This document shows, piece after piece, positions 1 through 6,013 of a stretch of DNA of 9,760 nt; the stretch's first letter is position 1; every line of letters starts with the position of its first letter. A program made the position numbers and the translations under genes. The DNA comes from JBDLSY01 sp041170585. GTDB taxonomy: Bacteria > Pseudomonadota > Gammaproteobacteria > Burkholderiales > Burkholderiaceae_C. Location: assembly GCA_041170585.1 (NCBI GenBank), contig JBEDNN010000069.1, positions 1 to 9,760 on the forward strand. The letters run 5' to 3'. The notes under the pieces are model-generated. The model worked only from the letters and a program-made list of their open reading frames with translations. It was not told the origin of the DNA and did no database searches.

Positions 1-51
1 TCTAATACACTCACTATCACAATGCGGACACTTACGAGTAATAATAATCAT
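1..51 (-). CDS. IS1-like InsA protein, N-terminal fragment (cut by window edge)
   Basis: Seventeen codons from an ATG at 51 down to base 1 read MIIITRKCPHCDSECIR, open at the window edge. The C8-P-x-C11 pair, with a further C15, matches the zinc-ribbon opening of IS1-family InsA proteins, whose E. coli version has CPSC near residue 8. InsA binds the IS ends, and the active transposase is normally made by frameshifting into InsB, which is not visible here. A TAGG six bases before the ATG could serve as a weak ribosome site. The fragment is short, so the family call rests on the cysteine pattern plus the IS1-like tip at 157. A different zinc-ribbon transposase family cannot be excluded. Confidence 0.65.
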   Translation of the reverse strand, partial: MIIITRKCPHCDSECIR

Positions 52-78
52 TATTGCCTACAATTCCTGTTTTAAATA

Positions 79-114
79 AATAATATAATAAATAATATAA
101 TAAATAATATAATA
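79..114. repeat. Three tandem 12-bp AT units in the left IS leader
   Basis: AATAATATAATA occurs three times without a gap (79-90, 91-102, 103-114), followed by a partial unit to about 120. The right IS copy has unrelated sequence of a different length at this place (about 9692-9722), so the array is a copy-specific expansion. Confidence 0.85.
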
Positions 115-214
115 AATAATAATTAATTTATCTTTAAGTTCTATTTGTACCACTACCAAAAATTATTAAACTAACTTACTTTAAATTGCTTTAACTTATC
201 ACCAAAAAAATTTT

Positions 215-2191
215 ATGTCTAATCAATTTAAACTATTAACCGAACGTAGATTTGCACCTTTTTTTGTAACACAGTTTTTAGGTGCAGGTAATGACAATGT
301 ATTCAAATTTTCTTTTACTTTGATGGTTACCTATGGCTATGGATTAAACCCTGCTGACTTACTCAAAACGGGTTTAGATGCACACTTAATCGCACAACTA
401 ATAGCCGCTTTGTTTACTTTGCCTTTTTTGTTATTCTCGGCAACTTCAGGACAATTATCTGATAAGTACGAAAAATCACGCTTAATGCGTGGTGTCAAAA
501 ATTTAGAAATATTGATTATGTTAATTGCCTATTTCGGTTTTACAACAGCAAATATTTTTATACTGCTTGGATGTACTTTTGCAATGGGGCTGCACTCCAC
601 CTTATTTGGTCCAGTCAAATATGCTTACTTACCGCAACACTTAACAGCCGAAGAATTAACAGGCGGTAACGGAATGGTGGAAATGGGTACTTTTGTATCT
701 ATTTTATTAGGCACAATTATGGGCGGATTTTTAATTGCTTGGCCTGTTATAGGCGTTCATTACACTGCAATTGTTTGCATTTTAATCGCTATTTTTGGAC
801 GAATTGCAGCACAATTTTTACCTAATTCACCTGCAACAGCCCCTGATTTGACTATAAATTGGAATCCATTCACCGAAACATTTAAAAATTTAAAGTTAGC
901 ACATAGCTATCCAGTTGTATTTCGTTGTTTAATTGGTATCAGTTGGTTATGGTTTTTTGGTGCAGTTATATTAACTTTGTTTCCAGCGTTAGCAAAAGAG
1001 ACTTTAAAAGGTGATGCTAACGTTGCTACCGTATTATTAATGGTATTTTCTATCGGCATTGGTTTAGGGTCTTTGGCGTGTGAATTGCTATCGCGTCGAC
1101 GCATAGAAATTGGTTTAGTACCAATTGGTGCTTTCGGAATGACTTTTTTTGGTATATTGTTATACCTATTTACGGTTAATTTTTCATCAGAATTAAACCA
1201 TATTGTCATTGATAATCAATCTATTCAATCTATTCAATCTATTGAACCTGTTTTATTTAATTTGACTCGCTTTTTAGCACAAGATAACAGTATTTATATT
1301 TTGACAATGTTGTTCTTTTTATCTTTTTCAGCAGGCTTATTTAGTGTGCCTATGTATGCTTTGATTCAAGCACGTAGCCCCGATACCCATAGAGCTAGAA
1401 TTATCGCGACCAATAATATTATTAATGCTTTATTTATGATAATCGCTGCCTTAATGATTATGTTTTTACAAACGGTATTCCAATTGAATGTGCCAGAAAT
1501 TTTATTGACTACTGCTTTATTAAATATAGTCGTTGTCAGCTATGTATTTATTTTGACTCCAGAATTTTTATTACGATTTATTAGCTATGGTTTGGCACAC
1601 GTCATTTATCGCTTTAAAGTTAATAATGAGACTCATATTCCTACTGAAGGCCCTTGTTTATTAGTGTGTAATCACGTTAGCTTTATTGATGTGCTTTTAT
1701 TAATGGCTGCCAGCCCAAGGCCTATTTACTTTGTTATGGATTATCAAATTTACAAACTACCTGTTGCGAATATATTGTTTAAAGCAGGTAAAGCAATTCC
1801 AATCACATCACGCTATGAAAATCCACACATGTTAGAAACAGCTTTTCAACAGGTAGTAGCACATTTAGCCGACGGTGATATTGTGGGCATTTTCCCTGAA
1901 GGGAAACTAACTGCTGACGGCAAATTAAATGAGTTTAAACACGGTATGCGAGCCGTACTTGACATTGCAGCGACTCAAAACATTTATCCACCCGTTATTC
2001 CTATGGCTTTACAAGGTTTATGGGGTAGCTTTTTTTCTCGAATAGAAGCGGGGACTGCGATGAAAAAACCATTTAGACGCGGTATGTTTAGCCGTGTAAC
2101 CCTAAATGTAGGGCATTCTATTTCTGCCAAAGAAGCGACAACAGAGCATGTTTTTAATGTGGTAAAACAATTAAAAGAAGGTAAGTTATAA
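215..2191 (+). CDS. MFS lysophospholipid-type transporter fused to PlsC-like acyltransferase
   Basis: A 658-residue inner-membrane protein. Residues ~1-455 form a major facilitator module with many hydrophobic segments, opening FAPFFVTQFLGAGNDNVFKF, close to the LplT/Aas-type N-terminus. Residues ~470-658 are a glycerophospholipid acyltransferase domain: the catalytic HX4D box is H487-VSFI-D492, and the FPEG substrate box is F560-G563. Related proteins flip lysophospholipids inward and reacylate them. In the full Aas system a third AMP-binding acyl-ACP synthetase domain follows; here the protein stops about 95 residues after FPEG, so acyl groups must come ready-activated or from a separate enzyme. 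A loop near residues 335-344 holds a QSI repeat from a 9-bp tandem repeat. The ATG at 215 gives the family's normal N-terminus, but no Shine-Dalgarno is visible. The IS end lies 57 bp upstream. Exact substrate is inferred. Confidence 0.88.
   Translation: MSNQFKLLTERRFAPFFVTQFLGAGNDNVFKFSFTLMVTYGYGLNPADLLKTGLDAHLIAQLIAALFTLPFLLFSATSGQLSDKYEKSRLMRGVKNLEILIMLIAYFGFTTANIFILLGCTFAMGLHSTLFGPVKYAYLPQHLTAEELTGGNGMVEMGTFVSILLGTIMGGFLIAWPVIGVHYTAIVCILIAIFGRIAAQFLPNSPATAPDLTINWNPFTETFKNLKLAHSYPVVFRCLIGISWLWFFGAVILTLFPALAKETLKGDANVATVLLMVFSIGIGLGSLACELLSRRRIEIGLVPIGAFGMTFFGILLYLFTVNFSSELNHIVIDNQSIQSIQSIEPVLFNLTRFLAQDNSIYILTMLFFLSFSAGLFSVPMYALIQARSPDTHRARIIATNNIINALFMIIAALMIMFLQTVFQLNVPEILLTTALLNIVVVSYVFILTPEFLLRFISYGLAHVIYRFKVNNETHIPTEGPCLLVCNHVSFIDVLLLMAASPRPIYFVMDYQIYKLPVANILFKAGKAIPITSRYENPHMLETAFQQVVAHLADGDIVGIFPEGKLTADGKLNEFKHGMRAVLDIAATQNIYPPVIPMALQGLWGSFFSRIEAGTAMKKPFRRGMFSRVTLNVGHSISAKEATTEHVFNVVKQLKEGKL
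1217..1243 (+). repeat. Three in-frame 9-bp repeats in the MFS/PlsC gene
   Basis: CAATCTATT occurs three times in a row and encodes three QSI tripeptides in a poorly conserved loop between membrane segments. The unit is a multiple of three, so copy changes would keep the frame. Confidence 0.9.
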
Positions 2192-2200
2192 ATGATAATA

Positions 2201-2226
2201 AATCTATGTCATCTATAAAATAGATT
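2201..2226 (+). terminator. Possible weak AT-rich terminator after the MFS/PlsC gene
   Basis: AATCTAT at 2201-2207 pairs with ATAGATT at 2220-2226, and an alternative hairpin pairs ATCTAT 2211-2216 with ATAGAT 2220-2225 around AAA. It starts 9 bp after the stop codon. The stem is AU-rich and no clean T-run follows, so this is only a candidate. Confidence 0.25.
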
Positions 2227-2330
2227 ATTTAACTAGGCTAAATTAATTTATCCGTTGATATAACTTGATTTTTCTTCAACAATTTATTTACTATTATTTA
2301 GTAGTATTTACTATTTATTACTTATTTTTT

Positions 2331-2531
2331 ATGAAAAAAACAAAAATACTCGTTCAACTTATCTTTATTTTACATTTAACAGGCTGCTCAACAGTGGGTT
2401 TTGGTATTGCCATTCCGTTTACTCCGTTTACCAATATTGGCGTAAACTTAAACAGTTCAGGTGCGGTATCTGGCAATATTAGTACTAATATTGGAGGTGC
2501 CATCCTTAGCGGAACAGTGCAAACACCTTAA
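2331..2531 (+). CDS. Small lipoprotein of unknown function (66 aa)
   Basis: The ATG at 2331 starts MKKTKILV and leads into a short hydrophobic stretch ending in a lipobox, L16-T17-G18-C19. This is a textbook signal peptidase II site with lysines in front. Longer in-frame starts (for example TTG at 2265) would put a hydrophobic extension before the positive n-region and are unlikely. The mature part would be only 48 residues from Cys19. It is rich in Gly, Ser, Asn, Ile and Val with no charged residues that I can see, and reads as alternating small and hydrophobic residues (GVNLNSSGAVSGNISTNIGG), suggesting beta structure or surface packing. Ser follows the lipidated Cys, which by the +2 rule favours the outer membrane. 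No Shine-Dalgarno precedes it. It lies 139 bp after the MFS/PlsC gene on the same strand and may or may not be co-transcribed. I do not recognise a family. Confidence 0.7.
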   Translation: MKKTKILVQLIFILHLTGCSTVGFGIAIPFTPFTNIGVNLNSSGAVSGNISTNIGGAILSGTVQTP

Positions 2532-2543
2532 TTAAAATTAAAA

Positions 2544-2570
2544 GTCTGAATCAAGATTTTCAAGATTTAA
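2544..2570 (+). repeat. Fragment of a dispersed GAATCAAGATTTTCA repeat
   Basis: GAATCAAGATTTTCA here also occurs, reverse-complemented, in the right arm of the palindrome at 5690-5766. The following bases are close too (AGATTTAA here, GAATTTAA there). It is located just downstream of the lipoprotein stop. It looks like a partial copy of the longer palindromic element. Confidence 0.6.
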
Positions 2571-2658
2571 AGTAATGTTAAATTTTAACTTTTATAATAT
2601 TTATACTGGTGCAGTAGCCTGTTGATTTTACTGGTTACTTCTTAATTATTAAATTTCT

Positions 2659-2682
2659 TGTATCAGTGCTATTTGAACATTA
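2659..2682 (-). repeat. 24-bp exact repeat, copy A, 3' of the phosphoribosyltransferase gene
   Basis: On the minus strand this begins TAATGTTC and ends CTGATACA. All 24 bases recur exactly at 7275-7298 on the plus strand. It starts 17 bp after the phosphoribosyltransferase stop codon, on the sense strand of that transcript. The inner part can fold: TGT and TCA can pair with TGA and ACA around an 8-nt loop. Unlike copy B, it has no flanking G-C stem or T-run, so it is not a complete terminator here. Confidence 0.85.
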
Positions 2683-2699
2683 ATCCAAATTAATATTAT

Positions 2700-3209
2700 T
2701 TACATCAAATCTTTTGGACGCATTGTGTCATATTGTTCAAAAGGTTGATGTATCCACGGATTATTTAATAAATGCTGCACATAAAAATCAGGCTTGATCT
2801 GCGAACAATCCTTCCACCATAACACGCCTGTTTTGACTGTGAGTACTTTGGGATAAGACACAGTCAAGTGCTGTTGAACGGCAATTAAAGTTTTGCCTGA
2901 ATCAGCTAAATCATCTAATAATAAAATATTTCCAGATAATTCAATGCTGCTTACCGTAATATGCTTGGCAATATTTAAATAACCTTGTTGTGTACCAGAA
3001 TGTTCTCGGTAACTACTAGTTGATAAAATAGCTAACGGTACATCAAATATACGCGATAAAGTATCACCAACGCGTAAACCACCACGCGCTAGGCACAATA
3101 TTGCATCAAACTGCCAGCCTGATTGAGCAACGATTATCGCTAGCCGTTCAATTAAATCGTGGTAATCATTCCACGATACATAAAGATGGGCATCAATATT
3201 TTTTTGCAT
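2700..3209 (-). CDS. Purine-type phosphoribosyltransferase (Gpt/Hpt-like)
   Basis: A 169-residue cytosolic type I phosphoribosyltransferase. The PRPP-binding loop is D99-D100-LADSG-K106-T107 after a hydrophobic beta strand (ILLL). An ARGGL segment at 41-45 matches the SRGGL turn of E. coli Gpt. Near the C-terminus, NPWIHQPFE (150-158) resembles the DTWIEQPWD of E. coli xanthine-guanine phosphoribosyltransferase, as does the N-terminal VSWNDYHDL. It would transfer a base onto PRPP to give a nucleoside monophosphate. Hypoxanthine, guanine or xanthine is the likely base, but specificity cannot be read from sequence. The ATG lies 3 bp after the purA stop with no strong ribosome site, so it is almost certainly co-transcribed, perhaps translationally coupled, with purA. 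This pairs AMP synthesis with salvage. Length is usual for the family. Confidence 0.88.
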   Translation of the reverse strand: MQKNIDAHLYVSWNDYHDLIERLAIIVAQSGWQFDAILCLARGGLRVGDTLSRIFDVPLAILSTSSYREHSGTQQGYLNIAKHITVSSIELSGNILLLDDLADSGKTLIAVQQHLTVSYPKVLTVKTGVLWWKDCSQIKPDFYVQHLLNNPWIHQPFEQYDTMRPKDLM

Positions 3210-3212
3210 ATT

Positions 3213-4544
3213 TTAAAATACTGGGTTCAACAGTATCGTATGCGTACGATCAGGGCCTGTGGATATGACATCTAAACGAACGCCTGCAACGGCTTCAATA
3301 CGCCGTAAATAATTTTGTGCCGTTTTAGGTAAATCAGCCCAGCGAGTCATACCCGCAGTTTTTTCAGACCAACCAGGAAAGGTTTCATAAATAGGCTTGG
3401 CTTTTGCCATCGCCGCTGCCCCGATTGGCATAGACATACTACGCACACCCGCTATTTCATAAGCGACACATAGTTTAACTTCAGGCAAACCATCTAATAC
3501 ATCTAGCTTAGTCACAACCAAGCCATCAAAACCATTTAATTGTGCCGTACGCTTTAACAATACGCCGTCTAACCAGCCACAACGGCGTGGACGGCCTGTG
3601 ACTGAACCTAATTCCTTACCGACTATGGCTAAATGTTTACCTGTATCATCTAACAGCTCTGTGGTAAATGGTCCACTGCCTACGCGGGTGGTATAAGCCT
3701 TTGCAACACCCAAAACAGTACTGATTGCTTTAGCAGGAACGCCCGCCCCTGCTGCTGCTGCTCCTGCTACACAATTACTGCTGGTTACGTAAGGATAAGT
3801 CCCGTGGTCAATATCCAATAAAGCACCTTGTGCGCCTTCAAAAATAATTTTTTCACCCATAGCTATCTTTTCACACAGTTCGGTAGAAACATCGCACATT
3901 AACGGAATCAAGCGGGGTGTCAGTGCCATTAACTCATCACACACTTGACGAGCTGTCATTAAAGTTTCAATAGGTACTTTTAAGTAATGTTGTAATACAA
4001 AATTATGAAAATCTAACATCTCTTCTAATTTTATAAACAGCACTGCTTCATCTAATAAATCATGTAAACGCACTGTACGGCGAGCGACTTTATCTTCGTA
4101 AGCAGGCCCAATACCGCGACCTGTTGTCCCAATTTTTATACCTGTTCGTGCTTCTTTTAACACTTCACGTGCTTGGTCAATGTGTGCATGAATCGGTAAA
4201 ATCAAAGGCACTGCTAACGATATGCGTAAACGATTCGCTATATCTGGCACCACCTTGGCAAGTTCATCTATTTCGGCTAACAAAGCACTGGGCGATAGCA
4301 CCATACCATTACCCAAATAACACGTGGTATGTTGATGCATAATCCCTGAAGGAATTAAACGTAAAACTGTTTTGACTCCGTTAATCCACAAGGTATGCCC
4401 TGCATTATGTCCGCCTTGAAAGCGGACTACACTGGTAGCTGATTCGGCTAACCAATCTACTAATTTTCCTTTACCTTCATCGCCCCACTGTGCACCCATA
4501 ATGGCTACGCCATTGTATTTTTTTGGTAAATATGTTGTTGTCAT
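3213..4544 (-). CDS. purA: Adenylosuccinate synthetase
   Basis: PurA joins IMP and aspartate using GTP to form adenylosuccinate, the first committed step to AMP, in the cytosol. The 443 residues show the complete family pattern. The GTP loop and catalytic Asp lie in QWGDEGKGK (19-27, D22), the second catalytic residue is H50 in GGHNAGH (44-50), the signature GRGIGPAYEDK is at 142-152, and the base-recognition segment TKLDVLDGL follows later. STGPDRT lies near the end, before the usual hydrophobic terminus. E. coli PurA has 432 residues, so the extra length is mainly ~9 residues at the N-terminus before the conserved VAIMGAQWG. The ATG at 4544 is the only reasonable start. It heads an operon with the phosphoribosyltransferase gene 3 bp downstream. 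hemF lies 110 bp upstream on the same strand, so read-through is possible. No PurR-type operator was seen. Confidence 0.98.
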   Translation of the reverse strand: MTTTYLPKKYNGVAIMGAQWGDEGKGKLVDWLAESATSVVRFQGGHNAGHTLWINGVKTVLRLIPSGIMHQHTTCYLGNGMVLSPSALLAEIDELAKVVPDIANRLRISLAVPLILPIHAHIDQAREVLKEARTGIKIGTTGRGIGPAYEDKVARRTVRLHDLLDEAVLFIKLEEMLDFHNFVLQHYLKVPIETLMTARQVCDELMALTPRLIPLMCDVSTELCEKIAMGEKIIFEGAQGALLDIDHGTYPYVTSSNCVAGAAAAGAGVPAKAISTVLGVAKAYTTRVGSGPFTTELLDDTGKHLAIVGKELGSVTGRPRRCGWLDGVLLKRTAQLNGFDGLVVTKLDVLDGLPEVKLCVAYEIAGVRSMSMPIGAAAMAKAKPIYETFPGWSEKTAGMTRWADLPKTAQNYLRRIEAVAGVRLDVISTGPDRTHTILLNPVF

Positions 4545-4577
4545 AGTAAAAAGGTTTAAAAAAATAAAATGATATAA

Positions 4578-4609
4578 AGTAAGTTTAGTTAAGAGTAGGT
4601 TTAGTTAAG
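4578..4609. repeat. Tandem 16-bp duplication between hemF and purA
   Basis: AGTAAGTTTAGTTAAG (4578-4593) is followed directly by AGTAGGTTTAGTTAAG (4594-4609), one mismatch apart. The second unit plus following bases can form a GTAGG/CCTAC stem (4595-4613) in the leader of purA. No T-run follows on the hemF sense strand, so I do not call it a terminator. Confidence 0.75.
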
Positions 4610-4654
4610 CCTACATTTTTAAAGATTAATTAAAAAGCAATAGTTATTTTACTG

Positions 4655-5614
4655 TTAAAGTGGGCTCAACCAATCACGGACAGGTAAAAAATCCGTATAC
4701 AGTGCGGCTTCGGGCGTGCCTAATTCAGGCGACCAGTTGTATCGCCATTTAACAATCGGCGGCATAGACATTAAAATACTTTCTGTACGACCGCCACTTT
4801 GTAAACCAAACAGCGTCCCTCTATCAAACACTAAATTAAATTCTACATAGCGTCCACGTCGATAAGCCTGAAAATCACGTTCTCTATCGCCAAAAGGCAT
4901 ATTTTTTCGTGCTATTAATATAGGTAAATACGCAGGTAAAAACGCTTGCCCCGCTGCTAAAGTCATTGCCCACGAATGTTCAGCACTCAATTCTAAAAAA
5001 TCATCAAAAAAAATACCCCCAACACCGCGTGCTTCTTGACGGTGTTTTAAGTAAAAATATTCATCACACGCTTTTTTAAAACGAAGATATTTATCAGTAC
5101 CAAATGGATCTAAAGCATCTTTACAGGTTTGATGAAAATGCTTTACATCGTCCAAATAAGGATAGTAAGGGGTTAAATCCATACCACCACCAAACCAAAC
5201 AGTAGATTCATCACTATTTACAGCTTGAACAAGCATTAAACGTATATTTAAATGCACTGTTGGAATATACGGATTGCGTGGATGTAACACTAAAGAAACG
5301 CCCATTGCTTCAAAGGGTGCACCTGCTAATTCAGGGTGACGGCTACTGGCAGCGGCGGGCAGTTTTAAACCTTTCACATGACTAAAATTACACCCACCTC
5401 GCTCAAACACTTCACCGTCTTCTACCAAACAACTAAATCCATCGCCTTGCAAAGGGCTATCACTCGGTCTAACCCAGCTATCACGTTGAAAGGGTTTAGG
5501 TTCATGCGTTTGTAAAGCGGCTAAAATATTGGTTTGTAGCTCTAATAGCTGCTCTCTAATATTAGTAATATTTAGCTCTTTTGATGTAACTATTTTATGA
5601 TGATTTGTTTGCAT
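4655..5614 (-). CDS. hemF: Oxygen-dependent coproporphyrinogen III oxidase
   Basis: HemF oxidatively decarboxylates two propionates of coproporphyrinogen III to vinyl groups, giving protoporphyrinogen IX for haem synthesis. It needs molecular oxygen and acts in the cytosol. The 319 residues carry the family landmarks: GGCNFSHVKG (73-82), FEAMGVSLVLHPRNPYIPTVH (101-121, with H111 and H121, the latter aligning with the catalytic-region His106 of E. coli), WFGGGMDLTPYY (140-151), CDEYFYLKHR (183-192), and the hallmark run YRRGRYVEFNLVFDRGTLFG through GGRTESILMSMPP (251-286). E. coli HemF has 299 residues; the extra ~20 lie at the N-terminus. The ATG at 5614 lacks a visible Shine-Dalgarno. It is divergent from hisZ across a 399-bp repeat-rich gap, and lies 110 bp upstream of purA in the same direction. 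Its presence implies an organism that can live aerobically. Confidence 0.98.
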   Translation of the reverse strand: MQTNHHKIVTSKELNITNIREQLLELQTNILAALQTHEPKPFQRDSWVRPSDSPLQGDGFSCLVEDGEVFERGGCNFSHVKGLKLPAAASSRHPELAGAPFEAMGVSLVLHPRNPYIPTVHLNIRLMLVQAVNSDESTVWFGGGMDLTPYYPYLDDVKHFHQTCKDALDPFGTDKYLRFKKACDEYFYLKHRQEARGVGGIFFDDFLELSAEHSWAMTLAAGQAFLPAYLPILIARKNMPFGDRERDFQAYRRGRYVEFNLVFDRGTLFGLQSGGRTESILMSMPPIVKWRYNWSPELGTPEAALYTDFLPVRDWLSPL

Positions 5615-5637
5615 AATAAATTTATTTCAACACTGTA

Positions 5638-5643
5638 TTTATA
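5638..5643 (-). promoter_or_regulatory. Candidate -10 box for hemF
   Basis: TATAAA on the minus strand, 24 bp before the hemF ATG, in the context CGTATAAATAC. No good -35 hexamer sits at the right spacing. In such AT-rich DNA chance matches are common, so this is weak. Confidence 0.3.
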
Positions 5644-5689
5644 CGAGAAAATCTTTGCTTTTAAAAGCGGCTTATTCTATAAAAAATTG

Positions 5690-5766
5690 TTAGAATCAGA
5701 ATTTTTAAGATTAAAGGATAAAACAAGATTTAAAAACTCCTTAAATTCTGAAAATCTTGATTCTAA
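5690..5766. repeat. Degenerate palindromic dispersed element
   Basis: TTAGAATCA at 5690-5698 faces its exact complement TGATTCTAA at 5758-5766. The arms stay similar inward (GAATTTTTAAGATTAAAGG against AGATTTTCAGAATTTAAGG), so the whole could fold as a long imperfect hairpin. The right arm shares 15 exact bases with 2548-2562. The style (GAATC, GATTTTC, GATTAAAGGAT blocks) recalls a family of intergenic AATCCTG-rich repeats I remember from several bacterial genomes; that link is unverified. Confidence 0.6.
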
Positions 5767-5770
5767 TTAT

Positions 5771-5858
5771 TTATTGTTTATTTATTGTTTATTTATTGTT
5801 TACTTATTGTTTACTTATTGTTTACTTATTGTTTATTTATTGTTTATTTATTGTTTAT
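5771..5858. repeat. Eight perfect-length 11-bp tandem units
   Basis: TTATTGTTTAY is repeated eight times with no gaps and no internal differences except the last base, which runs T,T,C,C,C,T,T,T along the array. It lies 5 bp beyond the palindromic element and 155 bp before the hisZ ATG. An 11-bp period places each unit on nearly the same helical face. It may be a simple variable-number repeat or a repeated binding site. Confidence 0.95.
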
Positions 5859-6002
5859 TTAATTTACGTTTAAAATTGTAAACACAAATTTTAAACACTT
5901 TGCATTAATTAATAATTAGAACTAATAATATTAAATAATATTAAATAATAATTATTAACTATCAATATATTTATTAATATAAATTATTTACTTAAACTTT
6001 AT

Positions 6003-6007
6003 AAGGA
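6003..6007 (+). promoter_or_regulatory. Shine-Dalgarno site of hisZ
   Basis: AAGGA lies six bases before the ATG at 6014 and fixes that start. It is the only clear ribosome-binding sequence before any of the complete genes in this window. Confidence 0.8.
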
Positions 6008-6013
6008 CTGATT

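Larger units (their letters stand above)
1..157 (-). mobile_element. IS1-family-like insertion sequence, 5' end (left copy)
   Basis: Read on the minus strand, this stretch starts with GGTAGTGGTACAAATAG (157 downward), runs through about 106 bp of AT-rich leader, and enters a reading frame at 51. The same sequence appears in the opposite orientation at 9644-9760. The first ~48 bp and the last ~35 bp before the ATG match between copies, while the middle of the leader differs. The tip resembles the E. coli IS1 end (GGTGATGCTGCCAA, from memory) at about 9 of 14 positions, and the frame begins like an IS1 InsA zinc ribbon. The family call is therefore supported twice. The outer boundary at 157 is inferred from where the two copies stop matching; up to two more bases could belong to it. 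A target duplication cannot be checked because the far end lies outside the window. Confidence 0.75.
5615..6013. other. 399-bp gene-free divergent region, hemF/hisZ
   Basis: This gap separates the divergent starts of hemF and hisZ. From left to right it holds a possible hemF -10 box, a perfect 12-bp palindrome GCTTTTAAAAGC (5657-5668), a 77-bp degenerate palindrome (5690-5766), eight 11-bp tandem units (5771-5858), and about 150 bp of AT-only-like DNA including a doubled TTAAATAATA (5931-5950). An open frame runs across part of it (to 5881) but only because the 11-bp array lacks stops; I see no gene. Both promoters must lie here. Confidence 0.8.

Noticed and set aside
907..1209. Minus-strand open frame inside the MFS/acyltransferase gene
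   Set aside because: It is antisense to a well-conserved coding region and encodes a low-complexity product without domain features.
2659..2682. tRNA T-arm or attachment-site remnant because of the GTTCAAAT string
   Set aside because: The bases around it do not form a 5-bp T-stem, there is no acceptor arm or CCA, and no integrase is in the window.
4595..4613. GTAGG/CCTAC hairpin as a hemF terminator
   Set aside because: The 5-bp stem has a 9-10 nt loop and no T-run on the hemF strand; it is as easily explained by the 16-bp duplication.
5771..5858. CRISPR array or replication iterons
   Set aside because: Units are 11 bp with no spacers, so not CRISPR. No Rep gene, DnaA boxes or plasmid functions are nearby, so an iteron origin is unsupported.
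5597..5881. A 94-codon open frame on the plus strand rich in Leu, Tyr, Phe and Ile
   Set aside because: It overlaps the hemF start and its second half simply translates the 11-bp array into FIYCLF/IVYLLF-like repeats. Its ATG has no ribosome site and it has no recognisable family.
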